A DNA stretch of 64,000 nt from contig JAQFVV010012394.1 in the NCBI GenBank assembly GCA_028023455.1, positions 26,545,053-26,609,052 of the forward strand, given 5' to 3'. This document shows positions 1 through 10,802 of this stretch, one piece after another. The notes under the pieces are model-generated. The model was not told the DNA's origin. It saw nothing but the letters and a program-made list of their open reading frames with translations, and did not search any database. A program made the position numbers and the translations under genes. How positions within the stretch are numbered: the stretch's first letter is position 1; the number at the start of each line of letters is the position of its first letter. The stretch is from Epiperipatus broadwayi. Taxonomy: Eukaryota; Onychophora; Udeonychophora; Euonychophora; Peripatidae.

Positions 1-345
1 TGGATTTGAAAAGGAAGTTTACATATGGATCAGAAACTTGAACTTATAACACACGAGCAATACAAGGCTTCAGATCACGGAATGAAATGTAAAGAGATGT
101 ATGATGGGAGGAACAAAGAGGAATTTTAAAAAATAAGAATGGATAAGAAAATAAACAGGTATTATTAACATCACTGAAGAAATAAAAAGGTTGAAATAGA
201 ACAGAGCTGAATATAATGCTAAAAGATGATAATAGATTAGTAGTTGAAATCTTAAAATGGATGTCAAGAGATTGTAAAAGTCTAAATATAAGACCATGAG
301 GGAGATGGAATGAAGTGAAATAGAGAAACTGTGTATTGGAAAAAG
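1..345 (+). mobile_element. LINE-A (RTE/BovB-like) 3' fragment, degenerate
   Basis: This is a decayed 3' part of the same LINE found at 38886-39730. The order of blocks is shared: a 'TTTGAAAAGGAAG' start, 'ATATGGATCAGAAACTTG' (from the Y-G-S-E-T-W region), 'GATGATAATAGATTAG' and 'CAAGAGATTGTAAAAG'. In the family these blocks encode the C-terminal part of an endonuclease-reverse transcriptase. Every frame here is broken by stops, so it is a fossil. The long open frame on the opposite strand is an antisense shadow. The element runs off the left edge of the window. Confidence 0.75.
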
Positions 346-1479
346 TACAATAAATTTGGACTATTGTCTTGTGATGTCTTGACAATATTTGAAAATGACG
401 ATGACGAACACAATCCATGTAAACTTGTATCACTAAGTATTCAGTTTGTCATATAATCACACTTGCATTAAATATATAATACAGTATTTAATTTTCTGAA
501 GGCTAATAATAATTGAAAATTATTTTTGACTACTGGGTAGGGGAGTTCCTAAATATGTTCAACTCTAAAGTAGTATCTTTAATCAATCATCTGCGAAATT
601 TATTCCAAGGCATATCATGAATATTGAAATCTGTGGATGAAGATAAACATTAACATATATGTATATGCAGACACGTGTTAAATTTATATAACACATATAA
701 CGAAAATTGCAAACAAAAATACAAAAAATGTATTATTTTTTTTTATAATTTATTTACTAGATTTGGGCATAACTGAAACCAGATGTAGTGTATATGCATT
801 TTAGTAATTGTTCAGGTGCAGTACTGAAAAGCAGTGCTTATCTGCCTAGTCATGCGCAAAAACATTTCTCATGCTATGTTCCATGAGATATAAACAAGTG
901 TTATGTGAAAAATTATTAATGTGGTTTACGTTTTAATTTTTATACACATGACTGATCCCATTAAAAAGTAATTTTTGCTTCAGAAATGTAATTATATTTT
1001 TCAGTATATTTGCATGAATGTTAATTCATTTAAAAGTATAACAATAATTGTTAAATTTCTTTTGTCAAACAGACATTTAAGAAACAGCTTAACGTTTGCA
1101 ACACAAATTTATCATACAGACTACATTTTAAAGTTTCTTAATAACAAACAGGAACATTCAAACGACTTAAAATCAATAAAACAGATCCCACCAAAACCTA
1201 ATTTTAATAAATCATATCAAACCTATAAAGCATTAAAACAACAATGTAAATATCAAGGCTTCATAGAATAATGTTTTTTTTTTTTTAGATCTATTACAAT
1301 AATGTAGCAAACGACTGTTAATTAACTGGCACCAAAGCATGCAAATGTATAAATAGTCAAAGAAACAGGAATCTGAAAATGAAACATGTAGGCATGAAAT
1401 AGTTGTTAGTTTTCCTCTATGCACTGATATTAAAAATAAAAAAAAATTGTGCACCTTTGAAGAGAGAATTAAAGAAAAG
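346..1479. other. AT-rich stretch, nothing recognised
   Basis: Low-complexity AT-rich DNA with short A/T runs. A 98-codon open frame at 975-1271 is rich in N, K, Q and I and shows no motif, so I treat it as chance. No repeat shared with the rest of the window was seen. Confidence 0.5.
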
Positions 1480-1935
1480 ATTTAATTAAATGTTATATGT
1501 GGAGTGTACTATTGTATGGTTGTGAAATGTGGATAATGAAAAGTAAAATTAGGAACAGATTTAAAGTCTTTGAGATGTGGATATGGAGAAGAATGGAAAA
1601 AATCTGTTGGATGGAGAAAATAACAAATAAAGAAATTGTGAAAAGAGTAAATAAAAAAAGATAGGAAATTAGAAATAGAAAGAGCAACTAAATCAGACAT
1701 ATATTAAGAAGAAAGTATAGTTTAATGAAAGTTGTTTTGTAGGGAATGGTGAGTGTAAGCAAGAAGAAAGGATGGAAAAGATTGCCATTGTTGGATAATA
1801 TAAGAGATGGAAGAGTTACGTAGAATTGAAGATCTGGACAATGAAGAGAGCGAAGTAGAAAAATGGATGAATTGATGATCTCACTGCTCTTTGGATCTGT
1901 CTATGGGATAGTATACTATTGATGAGGCACTGATA
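1480..1935 (+). mobile_element. LINE-B (BovB-like) RT C-terminal fragment
   Basis: Conceptual translation gives LLYGCEMW, then FEMWIWRRMEKICW, then a K/R-rich stretch, HILRRKYSL and LPLLDNIRD. This is the order typical of the C-terminal third of BovB-like endonuclease-reverse transcriptases (LLYGCE-W, F-MW-WRRM--I-W, then a GH-LR region and a D-I-D tail). Stops and frameshifts are frequent. It differs from LINE-A and is a second family. It may be a 5'-truncated insertion, but no target duplication was identified. Confidence 0.7.
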
Positions 1936-2035
1936 TGGGAAATTTTATTGGTTTACATATTATGCTTGATTTGATTGATCAATTTTGTTATATAGATTTA
2001 AGCATGTTTTGACGTATATCTTATAAATAATTAAA

Positions 2036-2405
2036 AGGGGTTTGGACAACAGATTTTCAGGCTTCCTTAAGTTATCCACTCCATCTTATATAACTGTTAC
2101 ACATAACCACATACATACAAAAAGATAAATGATTTCCAATATATGTATTTCATGCTGAATCAGCACTCATCATTTGATCCAGATCATCATCTCCCACACA
2201 CGTACATAATCAGTGTTCAGTTTACATTAAGATAGCAAATCATCAAACTTTAATGGATAGGCTTCAATTCTCTCCACTCTCCAATTCTTCAGCTGTCCAT
2301 ATCATTGAAAATCTGGTGATGTCATGTTCAAGGCCCTCATTTGCCAATTTAGTAGTTATAACCATGTTGACTTAAGTCATTTTGATCCTTCATATGCAGG
2401 CCTTA
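2036..2405. repeat. F2-family fold-back element, one arm
   Basis: This shares long stretches with the left arm of the large inverted repeat at 21847-22479. Common blocks are 'TTTCATGCTGAATCAGCA' (2147 onward), 'TTAAGATAGC', 'CTTTAATGGATAGGCTTCAA' and 'CTCCACTCTCCAATTCTTCA'. The complementary arm is missing, so this is a half copy. Its first ~90 bp (2036-2128) recur as a direct repeat at 2464-2555. Confidence 0.7.
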
Positions 2406-2452
2406 AGCCCATTTAAATACACAGGAATGGGCAAAATATAGGCTGAATCTAG

Positions 2453-2625
2453 ATGTAATTAGAGGGGATTTAAACCAGACTTTCAATCTTCCTTAGATCA
2501 TCCACTCCAGCTTATACAACCGATACACATGACCACATATATGCAAAAAAAATAAACGTATAAAAAATGCAGTTGATGACTTAAGAAAGCATGAAAGTCT
2601 GGGTTCAAATCCACTCTAATTACAT
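2453..2625. repeat. Small inverted-repeat element, ~35-bp ends
   Basis: The left end (about 2453-2488, 'GATGTAATTAGAGG' through 'CCAGACTTTCA') is the reverse complement of the right end (about 2590-2625, 'TGAAAGTCTGGGTTC' through 'CTAATTACATC') with few mismatches. The right end contains a box-B-like GGTTCAAATCC. The interior carries a second copy of the start of the F2-related repeat. It may be a small non-autonomous element. Confidence 0.55.
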
Positions 2626-3016
2626 CTTGATTACAAGTATATATAATATACTTGTATTTAAATATTATATATATATATAGTGCATTCGATTTTACAAGAT
2701 TTGCTTCATTAACTCTAGGCACATTTTTGAAATAACAAACTTGAGGCATGTTGTCTTTAAAAAATATGAAGATAAGAGTAGCAAGCCATGAATATAATTT
2801 GACTCTTGTTATCATTACTAACAATATTCTGTAGGATAATCTTAATACTGATGAACTTTTAGCTGTAGATTCCATTTTAAAATAAGTCCTTAATTTAATT
2901 TCATGAAAATACTTTTGCAGATGGGCTGAGTGGAACTGAAAAAATATTTTTCTATTGTGTCTTAATTCAAAACATTTATTAATTAATGAAAAAACATTAA
3001 TTATTGCATGGAGCAA
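2498..3016 (-). CDS. Unrecognised 172-codon open frame, probably repeat-derived
   Basis: This is one of the longer uninterrupted frames in the window, and at this A+T content 172 codons without a stop is unlikely by chance. I do not recognise the product. The first ~90 residues are mixed, with K/R and H residues and a hydrophobic LATLIFIFF stretch. The last ~60 codons run into the inverted-repeat element at 2453-2625, so the 3' part is repeat sequence. No splice sites, promoter or poly(A) signal frame it convincingly. It could be a remnant of a transposon ORF or a biased non-coding frame. It is listed so that it can be searched, not as a confirmed gene. Confidence 0.2.
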   Translation of the reverse strand: MLHAIINVFSLINKCFELRHNRKIFFQFHSAHLQKYFHEIKLRTYFKMESTAKSSSVLRLSYRILLVMITRVKLYSWLATLIFIFFKDNMPQVCYFKNVPRVNEANLVKSNALYIYIIFKYKYIIYTCNQDVIRVDLNPDFHAFLSHQLHFLYVYFFCIYVVMCIGCISWSG

Positions 3017-3666
3017 AATAATGGCTACTCTATAATCCAGACAGAACCTGTTTCACAGAGACAATTTTACAGGATATTCCAGAGATATTAAATTTTTTTA
3101 AAAAAAAAAATTGAAGTGAAAGAATACTACCACACAGTGAACTTAGTCATGAAATAAAAAATCAGATAATATTATGCACCTTAAAAAAAATTGATGAATT
3201 CCATATTGTTAAAGTTTTATAATTTTAATTTTAAAATGTTTCTATTCATAAGCCAAGTAAAAAAACTTAGCTACTTGTAAGCATACACTAATTAAAAATG
3301 TAGTACAGAGACCCCTATTTTTATTTATATCTAAGCATGTTTCTATAATTAATATTATAATGGTGATTACTTAGTTTAAAATATTATTAATTATCATTAA
3401 AAGAATGAATTAAATAAATGATAACTTTAATTAATAATATTTATTTAATAAATATTACATATAGAAATTAAAGAAGTAATAAATTAATAAAAAAAATTGT
3501 AATTTTATTAAGTTAGATATATAACTATTGTGATAATGATATTAATTAGAATGTGAAAAAAATATATATAAATTGGTAAAGACTTACTACCTTTAACATA
3601 TTTATGATATAAAATGTAATATATATATTGGGAGATAAAAATAATAAAGTTAACGGTTATAATAAG

Positions 3667-3812
3667 CTATTAAAAACAGTCTTTAAATATGCAAAAGTAC
3701 TTTTTTGAATTTAATGGCAGTTGAGGCAGGTTTAAGAAATTAACCGAAAGTAATTCTGCAGAATTAAAGACTGTTTTTAATAGTTTATAGATTTAAAGAC
3801 TGTTTTTAATAG
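3667..3812. repeat. Inverted repeat with duplicated right arm
   Basis: 'CTATTAAAAACAGTCTTTAA' at 3667-3686 is matched in inverted orientation twice, at 3763-3783 and at 3791-3812. The two right arms form a ~29-bp tandem duplication ending in TAGTTTAT. Any transcript could fold with either arm. Confidence 0.7.
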
Positions 3813-4010
3813 TTTATTACTGTTAAATTTATTATTTTTATTATAATTACAATTTTGTTTTAATTAAAGGACATTTTTTTTTGGATTACATATTGGAAGA
3901 TATATGTTTAGTATAAATATATTAGGTATATATAAAAAAGTTTCAATGTATAATTGGGGTTATATTGTTTAAATAATCTGTTTATAATTTATGTACACAT
4001 ATTTTTTAGT

Positions 4011-4046
4011 TCTGAAGAAGGCTTTGGAGCATTCGAAATTGTAAAA
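4011..4046 (+). repeat. CTGAAGA...GAAA motif (Penelope-end-like)
   Basis: 'CTGAAGAAGGCTTTGG' followed by 'AGCATTCGAAATTG'. It resembles the motif at the ends of the Penelope-like and family-C repeats elsewhere in the window. No coding remnant is attached, so it may be a solo terminal fragment. Confidence 0.35.
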
Positions 4047-4339
4047 ATGATCAAGTAAAAAATAAAATGTAGATTGTAAAAGTGATTAAAGAAAGGAGGA
4101 TTTATTTATTTATTTTATAAAATTATTCAATGCATAAAAAAAATATAATGTAAAATTATAACAATTTATATGCATATGAAATGAATACAATCACAAGTTG
4201 ACTGAGATTCGATGCAACAAGAGAAGCTTGCTAGAATTTTTAGTCAATCTAATTCATAGATTCCAATCTCCAATTATTAAAAAGTTAAATAATTATTCTA
4301 ATTTTAATTATTAAATGTTTTTAGAAAAATTAAAACTTT

Positions 4340-4605
4340 ATTTAAAGTTTTCAAATTCATTCAATTATTAGTAGTAAAACACATTTAAAAAAATGTTAAC
4401 GATTTTATTGCTCAAGCGTTCATAAGAATTTCGAATACCAAAACTGCAAGTGACAGAATCAATTCTGGGACTTCATGATCCCAAGTCAGAAGCTTTTAAT
4501 ATAGAACACATTTCGGGTGATATTATTCCCTCTTCTTCAGGTCTTGTTGTCTTGACTAGTAACAGTACTAGTATGGGAATTAAACTAGTGACCTTTAAAA
4601 TGTTA
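4340..4605 (-). mobile_element. Family-C repeat, interrupted by a SINE-A
   Basis: Read on the minus strand, 4504-4605 matches the tRNA-like/CTGAAGA part of family C at 52876-52990 ('CTCTTCTTCAGGTCTTGTTG' on the plus strand; the partner copy has the same with GTGTTGTTGG). Positions 4340-4395 match its 3' part (TTTTTAGAAAAATT, then CTTTATTTAAA). The piece between, 4398-4497, is a SINE-A insertion. Confidence 0.6.
4398..4497 (-). mobile_element. SINE-A (tRNA-derived)
   Basis: The tail 'TTTTATTGCTCAAGCGTTCA' followed by TAAGAATTTCGAA is the reverse complement of the SINE-A 3' end seen in many copies here. The internal part is diverged. It is nested in a family-C repeat and is therefore younger than that insertion. 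Confidence 0.6.
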
Positions 4606-5339
4606 TATTAAATTCAGTACTGATGAATCTAAAGATGTCCAATTCAATTCCTTGCTATTGTCATTGGTCAAGCTGCTAACTTTTAAAAAAGATAGGAGAA
4701 ACAATTGTCAAGTACTAATTTGCGAGTTAGAAATTTTTTTGAAAAAAAAAAAAACATTTAACAATTACAACTAATGATGAAAATAGTCCAATATAATTTT
4801 ATCATTATAAACTTTTAGACAAACAGATTATAAAAATGAAAAAAAAAAAGATTGGGATTTGAATTTAAACCCATACATTTGATCTAGCATTTATTTCAAA
4901 ATATTGCTTAAGGAGAGGGGTATTACAAAGGTCAATTTGATACAAAGCATCACTTTAAAGATTTTTAAATGTGTAAAAAAAAGAATATAAATATAAAAAT
5001 CATAACTAAAATTTAAATACATGTCGACTATCATTAATCCAAAAACTAATTCCAAGTGATAGTGCTTAATAAATGCCTATCCAGTGCTGATCTATCCATA
5101 TATCCAGATTACTTTAAGGCTTTATTACTCAAACTTACACAAGATGGCAGAACTGGAGTAAAAGAAATAGAATCTGCTACTTAAAAATAATGTGTAGGCA
5201 GCGATTGTTCTTTTTTTCAGTGTTATAACAATCTTCACCAAGAAATATAGAGATCCACATTTATTAAAAACTGTGGATGCCATCAAAATATATAGACACT
5301 TATTAAAATTTAAAATATGCATATTTGTGATCTGTGCAT

Positions 5340-5395
5340 TTTAGCCCTCAATCATGCCATCCTACCACTGCATTGAATCATGCAAGGCATTATAA
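5340..5395 (-). mobile_element. SINE-A fragment
   Basis: 'CATGCCATCCTACCACTGCA' followed by a TGAATCATGC variant resembles the box-A side of SINE-A in reverse ('CTACCACTGCA-CAAAGCATGC' in the 42-kb copies). Only about 55 bp are recognisable. Confidence 0.45.
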
Positions 5396-5561
5396 ATTTC
5401 TACAATGTATAAATTAAGAAATTAAATACTGCCTTCCCATACACTACTAATTATAAATAAAATAGAACTCATTTACTATTACAATACTAGTTAAAAAAGC
5501 AAAAATTTCTTAAAATTCTTCTACAACCATGCTTGCTACTATTAACAAATAGACCTTTTCA

Positions 5562-5822
5562 AAAATTCAACAAAACATACACCATATATATTCAAAACAA
5601 AACATCCCATTATTCACTTCAAAAACGAACTTCCTTTAACAGCAAAGGATGTGTTCATGGGATTGATGACTCAGATTCAAAAAATTGCATCATCAGAGTA
5701 ATAAAATTCAACAAAATACATACAATATATATATATATATGCAAAACAAAACAGCCTTCCCATCATTCACATCAAAAACCAACTTCCTTTAATGTCAAAG
5801 GATGTTTTCATGAGAATGATGG
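5562..5822 (+). repeat. Two-copy tandem repeat, ~140-bp unit
   Basis: 5562-5670 and 5702-5820 are diverged copies. Shared blocks are 'AAATTCAACAAAA', 'CAAAACAAAACA', 'CCCATCATTCAC'-like, 'CTTCCTTTAA' and 'CAAAGGATGT'. A 105-codon open frame crossing both units reads as two repeats of the same nonsense peptide and is not considered a gene. Confidence 0.65.
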
Positions 5823-5926
5823 TCTCAGATTGAGGTCATCATTATCATGAAGACATCCATTGAAGTTAAAGGGAATTGTTTTTTGATATGAATGATGGGA
5901 AGGCATTTTGTTCTGTATATATATGT
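5728..5926. repeat. Fold-back (MITE-like) element
   Basis: The left arm (ATATATGCAAAACAAAACAG, then CTTCCCATCATTCAC) pairs with the right arm (AATGATGGGAAGGC, then ATTTTGTTCTGTATATATAT) around a centre near 5827. Arm similarity is high over about 90 bp with scattered mismatches. The left arm is the second unit of the tandem repeat at 5562-5822. The right arm abuts the LINE fragment that follows. Confidence 0.7.
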
Positions 5927-6175
5927 GGTCTCTTTCTGGGGGTCTTTTACAAGAGATTGTAAAAGACCCAGAAAGAGATCACATGTGAAATGGATGGATG
6001 AAATAAGAAAGTGTGCAGGGGTGATGTGGAGAAGAGAAGCTAAAGATCGGAGAAGTTGGATTGAGCTTGGAGAGATCTTCATCCTGCAGTGGATTGATAA
6101 TGGTTGTTGATGATGATTATGTATATTGTTGAACTTCACTTGAAAATTATTTGTTAATAAATAAAACCATGGTTG
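5925..6175 (+). mobile_element. LINE-A 3' end with inverted 5' tip
   Basis: Positions 5953-6110 encode the extreme C-terminus of LINE-A. The readable pieces are RRSHVKWMDEIRKCAGVMW, then DRRSWIELGEIFILQWIDNG. This is the typical end of RTE-like endonuclease-RTs. It is followed by a GAT-rich tail. The 28 bp before it (5925-5952) are an inverted duplicate of 5953-5982. That arrangement is expected when a LINE 5' end is inverted during target-primed integration (twin priming). Confidence 0.75.
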
Positions 6176-6692
6176 TTGAAGAATTTTCTATTTTATTTTA
6201 ATGTATAAATTGAATATTAATAATTGTGAAAAATTACTTTTTAAAAAAAATTAAAATAATGCCTTTAATTTTTTTTTTTTTTTTTAGTAATTGTTCTTGT
6301 AGAATTACCATATCCCTCTTATCAGAAGTAAAAGTTGCAACATACTGCTTTTAAGGCCAATGTATTAACAGTTACCTCACTAATCGGGAATAATCTCTAA
6401 TCTATACCATTTATTGACCAACAACTGGAAAATTAGCTGACTAGGCTTTGGGGTTGTTACCAGCAAAAAAGAAATCTACACCTGTATCTTTTAAATTTCA
6501 TCCAGCCAGAACCCAAAATCTAGATCACAGACAATGGAAGATAGATTCAGCCATCCCAATGCCAAAATGTCATTCAGTACGCACATTGGCGGGCATCGGT
6601 ATTAATACCATCTCAGTTAATAGGTAATAATTATCTATCAGTATAGAAACTGGATCCTATTCCGTAATAATTAGCATTAGATATTAATAAGT

Positions 6693-6798
6693 AATCGAAT
6701 GATTTATTGCTCGGGAGTTTATAAGAAATTCAAGCATTGAAGTGTTACGGCTACGCCCGTTATCGTTGAATCTTGAGATCTTAGAGCGCTGGGGCAAG
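6693..6798 (-). mobile_element. SINE-A
   Basis: Begins on the plus strand with the reverse-complemented SINE-A tail, 'AATCGAATGATTTATTGCTC' then GGGAGTTTATAAGAA. The internal part is diverged and more CpG-rich than in other copies. Confidence 0.7.
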
Positions 6799-7197
6799 TA
6801 TTTTAAAAAATGTTATTAGATATTAAACAAAACAAATGAATCGTATTTACATAACACTTAAAAACACTTGATATATTTATACCGATAAAATATTTGCGAG
6901 TTGCAAATTATTATTAACATTTTACAAAAAAATTAATAAATTACTGGAAACTAGTTACTGTTAACTTCAAACAATAATCAGGAGATAAGACATTTTGCTA
7001 TCAAATAATTTGCTACTGCTAGAGTTCTAAACCACGACTAATCTAATCTTTCAAACAGAAATTATATATATTAAAAGTTTTGAAAATGCATACTTATAAT
7101 CATTTGGAACGACAAATAAAACTTACTGCACAAACCAACACAAATATAAACAGTATATACGATAGAACGGTAAATAGACAAATATAACTTACCTCGG

Positions 7198-7366
7198 CAT
7201 CCGTACTTTCGGTAGTATCATCGGAACACATTTCAAAAGCTTCACGAATTATATCATCTAACATTTTAACATGTGGTGGCTCCATAGTTTCAGTAGTATC
7301 AAAGTGCAAATTTGCAACACTTTCATGAGACGTGCCATCTGATATAATAACATTAGACGGCTCCAT
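7198..7366 (-). CDS. Putative first coding exon of an unrecognised gene
   Basis: An ATG at 7366 opens a frame of 56 codons up to GATGCCGAG, followed directly by GTAAGT, a consensus 5' splice site (plus strand ACTTAC at 7192-7197). Reading through gives a hydrophobic tail typical of intron translation, so the exon should end at about 7198. An in-frame TGA lies 36 bp upstream of the ATG, which supports this start. The peptide is acidic and has two diverged halves, each opening with MEP and closing with DTTET or DTTEST, which suggests an internal repeat of ~28 residues. No domain is recognised. The flanking DNA is less repetitive and richer in CpG than the rest of the window. Downstream exons would lie left of here, probably outside the window. 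Confidence 0.5.
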
Positions 7367-8170
7367 AGTTAATAACTCCTGTTCGTTGAGCGATATGTTA
7401 CTTCACTCCGGGGAATTTTAGTATCTATCCATCGCAAATCAACAACGAAAAAATATAGAGAAGAACCGATAATTAACTAACATTTGCTAATCACCTGCAA
7501 ATAATTAATGATGGAAACGACAATCGAAATTATCTGGACAGATTAAAAAAAAGTAATCCACTTCCTAGAAACTATTAACGCTTAGCAACAAGTGAGAGGG
7601 AAACAGCATTTTCAACAGCTGCACTGAATTAGCATTGGCGGAACCTCGAGTCTATGGGGGCTGGCGGGTTCTTTCTACGCTTTAGTGAAGTCCAATGAAA
7701 ATACTTTGCTTCTTTAAAACTTACAAGAAAGTTTAATGTTAATCGGTTGTCCGTAATTCACTTTCTTTTTTTAAAATAACATGAAAGCTTAACTATCGAT
7801 CTACTTTAAAATTAACAGCATCAGGAGGGCTCGTCTTCCAGACTATTTTATTTTCCCCCTTTTACGGTTATTTTTCGAAATGCTATTAGCAAAAAATTAA
7901 ACGACATTTTTACGCTTATAAGATACGAATCTTTTTTTTAGTAAATAAAATCTCTATTTATTTCTTAGACTTTGTTATTGTAATATTAACTCATATTTGG
8001 AAAGTAATACTACACACGGATTAAAAATTGATGAAAAAATAAACGAACATAATAAGCACAGCTACGCTCAGACTTGAGAATAAAAAAAAAAAAAAGGTAA
8101 ACAAACGTGAATTGTAGGAATTTCTGCGCACGCGCTACTTATCAATCTCGCGTTTATCGAGTAGATGTTG
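7367..8170 (-). promoter_or_regulatory. Possible 5' flank of the 7.2-kb exon
   Basis: This stretch lies upstream of the putative first exon. It is not obviously repetitive and has local CpG-bearing patches at 7636-7680 and 8124-8160 ('GCGCACGCGCTACTTATC', CTCGCGTTTATCGAG). No TATA box at a sensible distance was found. The call rests on position and composition only. Confidence 0.25.
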
Positions 8171-9254
8171 GAAACTTGAAAAAATATTACATTTTTTTAT
8201 GATTCTCGACAAGAAAATAAACTATTGTACAATTTTTTAAAATTATAAAATATAATTCTGAAATTATTATATTGTATTAATCTTAACAGTTTAATTGATT
8301 AATATATATATATTAATAAAAGTGAAATATCTTTTTTTTTAATAAATAAAGAATACCGTAATATATATACATCTAGGAAATTATCTCGTCATCTCTAGAT
8401 AATATTTTGTATAATAAGTACACATCTTTTGAACGCTTCCAAATTAGAAATTATTCTTTCTCTCGCTTCACTTCTTATACATTTGGTTACTACATCGTCA
8501 TTTATTTATTATTAGATAACTTTCGCAAATACTCGCAAGCATTTCTTTCCAATCAGTAGCTCTAATCTTCAAATACATTTTTTCTCTTGAAGATTTCCGT
8601 GATTTTTTCCAACTTAATCTTCCCTTTATGACGAAAAAATAATAAACAAAAGATGAGATTTTCTTAATTTAATCAATCTTTTGAACCTTTTCATTTTCAC
8701 CCACATTTGAAAGTGTTCCATCTACTTTTCCTACCTACTTTAAATATCCAAACTACATACCGCCAAAAAAAAAAAAAGCTTTTTTTTTGGCCTTAAGTTC
8801 AGTTTCAGTGGTCTTCAAAATAACTTAATAAACATCGTTTTTATTAGATTTTCTATTTTATTCACTAGATTTTTTATTATTATTTTCAATACCTTAATAT
8901 ATTAAATGTTTAAAAGTAGCAATCTGCGTATATAATCAATAGCTTCTTAATTTATTAGCATTTATTTTTGGTCAATGCTCTGTACAACATTTATCAATAA
9001 ATTCTGTATAATATTTTGGTAAAATGTTTGCATGCTATAAACACAATGTCAATGATTTGTTCTCTTAGTTCTGTCTCTATATGCACACATGATAACTAAA
9101 TTGATTATAAACAATAAACTAAGTATATGTAATAATCAGTGGTAATGCTCTCTAACTTTCGAATTCAATAACTTTTTATAGTAAGAAAACAGCTATTTCT
9201 TATTGCATTCCACAATCTTAAATGGAGAGCTAATAAGAACTGCAACAGCCAGAG
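8171..9254. other. AT-rich stretch, nothing recognised
   Basis: Simple A/T-rich sequence. A 28-bp near-palindrome at 8763-8790 (GCC, A-tract, GCTT, T-tract, GGCC) is the only structure seen. No exon-like segment. Confidence 0.4.
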
Positions 9255-9693
9255 GAATGTATCTTACACATAGGCTAAACTCTCCCTACAATAGCGCCAC
9301 TCAGTGCAAGCCAGAGTAATCAATGGATGCAAGAAGGGGTATGCATAAATCCCTATCTAGTGCATACTCATCCAATATCCCTAGACTAGTTTCTAGCTTG
9401 TGGCTTTCATCAATGAGGAGCCTTGGATCTGAGAATCCTAAGATCTAAGAGCAGTACTCTCAGGTCCAAGACTCCTCATTGATGAAAGTCACAAGCTAGA
9501 AACTAGTCTGGGAATATTGGATGAGTAGGAACTAGATAGGGATTTTATGCATAAACCTTCTTGCATCCACTGATTAATCTGGCTTGCACTGAGTGGCGTG
9601 ACTGTATGGAGAGTTTAGTCTCTGTTTAAACAGCTTGTGTAAGCATAAAGAATGGTGATCATGTAATGTTTAGTGGTTTAGAAATATATCTTA
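9255..9693 (+). mobile_element. F1 hairpin element, full-length-like
   Basis: A long internal inverted repeat: the left arm (about 9272-9430, opening GGCTAAACTCTCC) pairs with the right arm (about 9470-9618, closing GGAGAGTTTAGTC). An asymmetric 3' tail follows (9640-9680, GGTGATCATGTAATG then TTTAGTGGTTTA). The insertion 9267-9680 is bounded by imperfect direct repeats, GAATGTATCTTA (9255-9266) and GAAATATATCTTA (9681-9693). The 3' tail and 5' start match the copies at 35 kb, which have clean TSDs. No A/B boxes or ORF were seen. Confidence 0.75.
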
Positions 9694-10269
9694 AAATAAA
9701 CTTAAATAGAAGTTTAATACAGTTGTTATTTAAAATGTTTCAAACTTCCCACTACTAATAATAACATTGTCTCTGTTATATAATATGAATAAACTTGAGT
9801 AGATGAAATAGTACCATAAAAATTTCCAATTAACTGAGTCAAATGTTTTAATAGAATCAATCCAAAGCAATATATAAATCATGCCTTCATTCACAACACG
9901 GTTAAATAAAAGTCATACTTATGACACTTTTTGTCTCTCTAAAAACACACACAGTCTTCAATAACTATTTCTGATTGGAAACAAATTCTTCAATATAATG
10001 TGAGCAACAGTAATATTTTCTGATAATTATTGTATAATTATTGATAATTTTTTCTATATTTTTTTATGAATTGAATTAATAGAAGCATCTTTAAGATCAA
10101 CTTTTATGAATTTATATATTCGTAAAAAAAAATTAAAAAAAAAATTCAATCATCATTGTATTTTAAAACCTTTCCACAGCATTCCATCAGAGCGTGCAAT
10201 CAATCTATTTTTAAGATTACAAACAATGTTTTAACTTCATCAAGCTGAATATAAATCAATAGAATGGAT

Positions 10270-10392
10270 ATATCCTACATCACTAAACATCACATGATCA
10301 CGATCTCATACTAGCACAATAATTGTTATTAAACAATCCAAAACAAAGCAAAACTCTCCATATAGTAGTGCCATCTTGTGCTAACAAGAGCA
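10270..10392 (-). mobile_element. F1 hairpin element, 5'-truncated copy
   Basis: Only the 3' third of F1 is present. On the minus strand it reads from GCACAAGATGGCACTAC through GGAGAGTTTTGC to GATCATGTGATGTTTAGTG. The tail matches 35970-36066 closely. It lacks the 5' arm, as expected for 5' truncation. Possible short flanking repeats are ATCCTACAT on the left and ATCCTTCAT on the right. Confidence 0.7.
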
Positions 10393-10667
10393 CATCCTTC
10401 ATATGTTTGAAATATTTTCATTATATAAATGAACATCCATTAATAGTTTTATAAGATCATTTTTCAGATCCATATGTTATTTTTGATGAGTCAAAAATAT
10501 CTCTCAAGTGACCATAATGAACAATGGCTATCAGATTATTCATTTTTCTCATCAGTGGTTGACCCTTTCTGCTTTTAAATGTCTATATTATTGATTAAGT
10601 TTCATATTCATTTTGTTATTCTGCCATCAAACAATGTTGTTTCCTTTTAATTAAGTCATTGATAGAG

Positions 10668-10798
10668 TTCCTACATGATTTGGTGCAATGGTAGAGTGGC
10701 AGTCTCTGAAGCTCAAGGGGTTCATGGATCACAACCCAGCTCTGTTACTTACAGTGTTTGAACTTCTTACAAACTCCTAAGCAATGAAACCATTTGAT
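10668..10798 (+). mobile_element. SINE-A (tRNA-derived)
   Basis: The box-A-like segment 'TGGTGCAATGGTAGAGTGGC' is followed by a box-B-like GGATCACAACCC, then a unique body (GAACTTCTTACAAACTCC) and the tail AGCAATGAAACCATTTGATTA. This orientation gives the family consensus used for the other copies. No cloverleaf with a paired acceptor stem can be drawn, so it is not a functional tRNA gene. Confidence 0.75.
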
Positions 10799-10802
10799 TA
10801 TT

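Noticed and set aside
5533-5850. 105-codon frame with two similar halves
   Set aside because: The halves mirror the tandem repeat at 5562-5822, which also forms one arm of a fold-back. No coding signature.
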